A stretch of DNA of 64,000 nucleotides from the NCBI RefSeq assembly GCF_014200435.1, contig NZ_JACHBR010000001.1, positions 4,433,501 through 4,497,500 on the forward strand, read 5' to 3'. Under the pieces are notes generated by a model. The model saw nothing but the letters and a program-made list of their open reading frames with translations, searched no databases and was not told the DNA's origin. Each line of letters opens with the position of its first letter. Position 1 is the first letter of the stretch. This document shows positions 63,995 to 64,000 of this stretch, in pieces. This DNA is from Sphaerisporangium krabiense. GTDB lineage: Bacteria; Actinomycetota; Actinomycetes; Streptosporangiales; Streptosporangiaceae. Position numbers and translations under genes: made by a program.

Positions 63995-64000
63995 TGACCG

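Overview
The window is very GC-rich DNA with strong G/C bias at third codon positions, GTG/TTG starts and actinobacterial hallmark families: NgcEFG sugar importer, DUF4032, oligoribonuclease, BTAD/SARP regulator, PASTA-less Ser/Thr kinase with a membrane stalk, and XRE/TPR regulator. It is chromosomal DNA of a filamentous or sporulating actinomycete. The mix of families fits Streptosporangiales, but the genus cannot be fixed from sequence alone. No insertion sequence, phage, CRISPR array or rRNA is visible. One tRNA gene (His) is present.

Layout. 1-5.2 kb: a gene tail, a DUF4032 kinase-like protein, and ngcEFG (GlcNAc/chitobiose ABC importer) behind a good promoter with a perfect 17-bp operator and a DasR-like box. 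5.2-14.6 kb: a secreted M6 protease and single housekeeping or accessory genes (AhpD-like, pterin dehydratase, GNAT, TetR, spermidine-synthase-like, a catalytically dead penicillin-binding-protein homologue, M20 amidohydrolase, HdeD). 14.7-17.3 kb: lysine 6-aminotransferase, a small LuxR-type HTH protein, tRNA-His and orn. 17.3-22.1 kb: a signalling operon of Ser/Thr kinase, pseudokinase and DUF2510 membrane protein. 22.2-24.4 kb: a divergent PNPOx-like / MocR pair. 24.4-38.6 kb: a surface-polysaccharide locus (DegT aminotransferase, two paralogous CelD/FemAB-like acyltransferases, two GT2 enzymes, NodB deacetylase, Wzx-type flippase, a 1194-residue membrane protein, a GH39-like hydrolase). 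38.9-42.8 kb: a membrane-tethered ECF sigma factor with a built-in zinc anti-sigma motif, and an extracytoplasmic solute-binding/VWA protein. 43.0-49.3 kb: a small unknown gene, a cation-efflux gene broken by an in-frame TAG, DUF4184, an ABC-F ribosome-protection gene with a structured leader, a TrmH methyltransferase, a D-Ala-D-Ala carboxypeptidase and a small anchored protein. 49.3-58.4 kb: a SARP-AAA regulator, an LPG-synthase-like flippase, PIG-L deacetylase, GT4 glycosyltransferase, two tiny ORFs and an XRE/TPR regulator. 58.7-64 kb: two large secreted multidomain proteases (M4-M28 fusion and S8 subtilase) sharing C-terminal modules.

The most striking element is the 5' leader of the ABC-F gene. 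A probably leaderless six-codon ORF at 44928-44948 contains an 11-nt stretch that can pair over its whole length (one G-U) with the Shine-Dalgarno region of the ABC-F gene 140 nt downstream. A second long helix is nested inside. This is the architecture expected of a drug-responsive translational attenuator.
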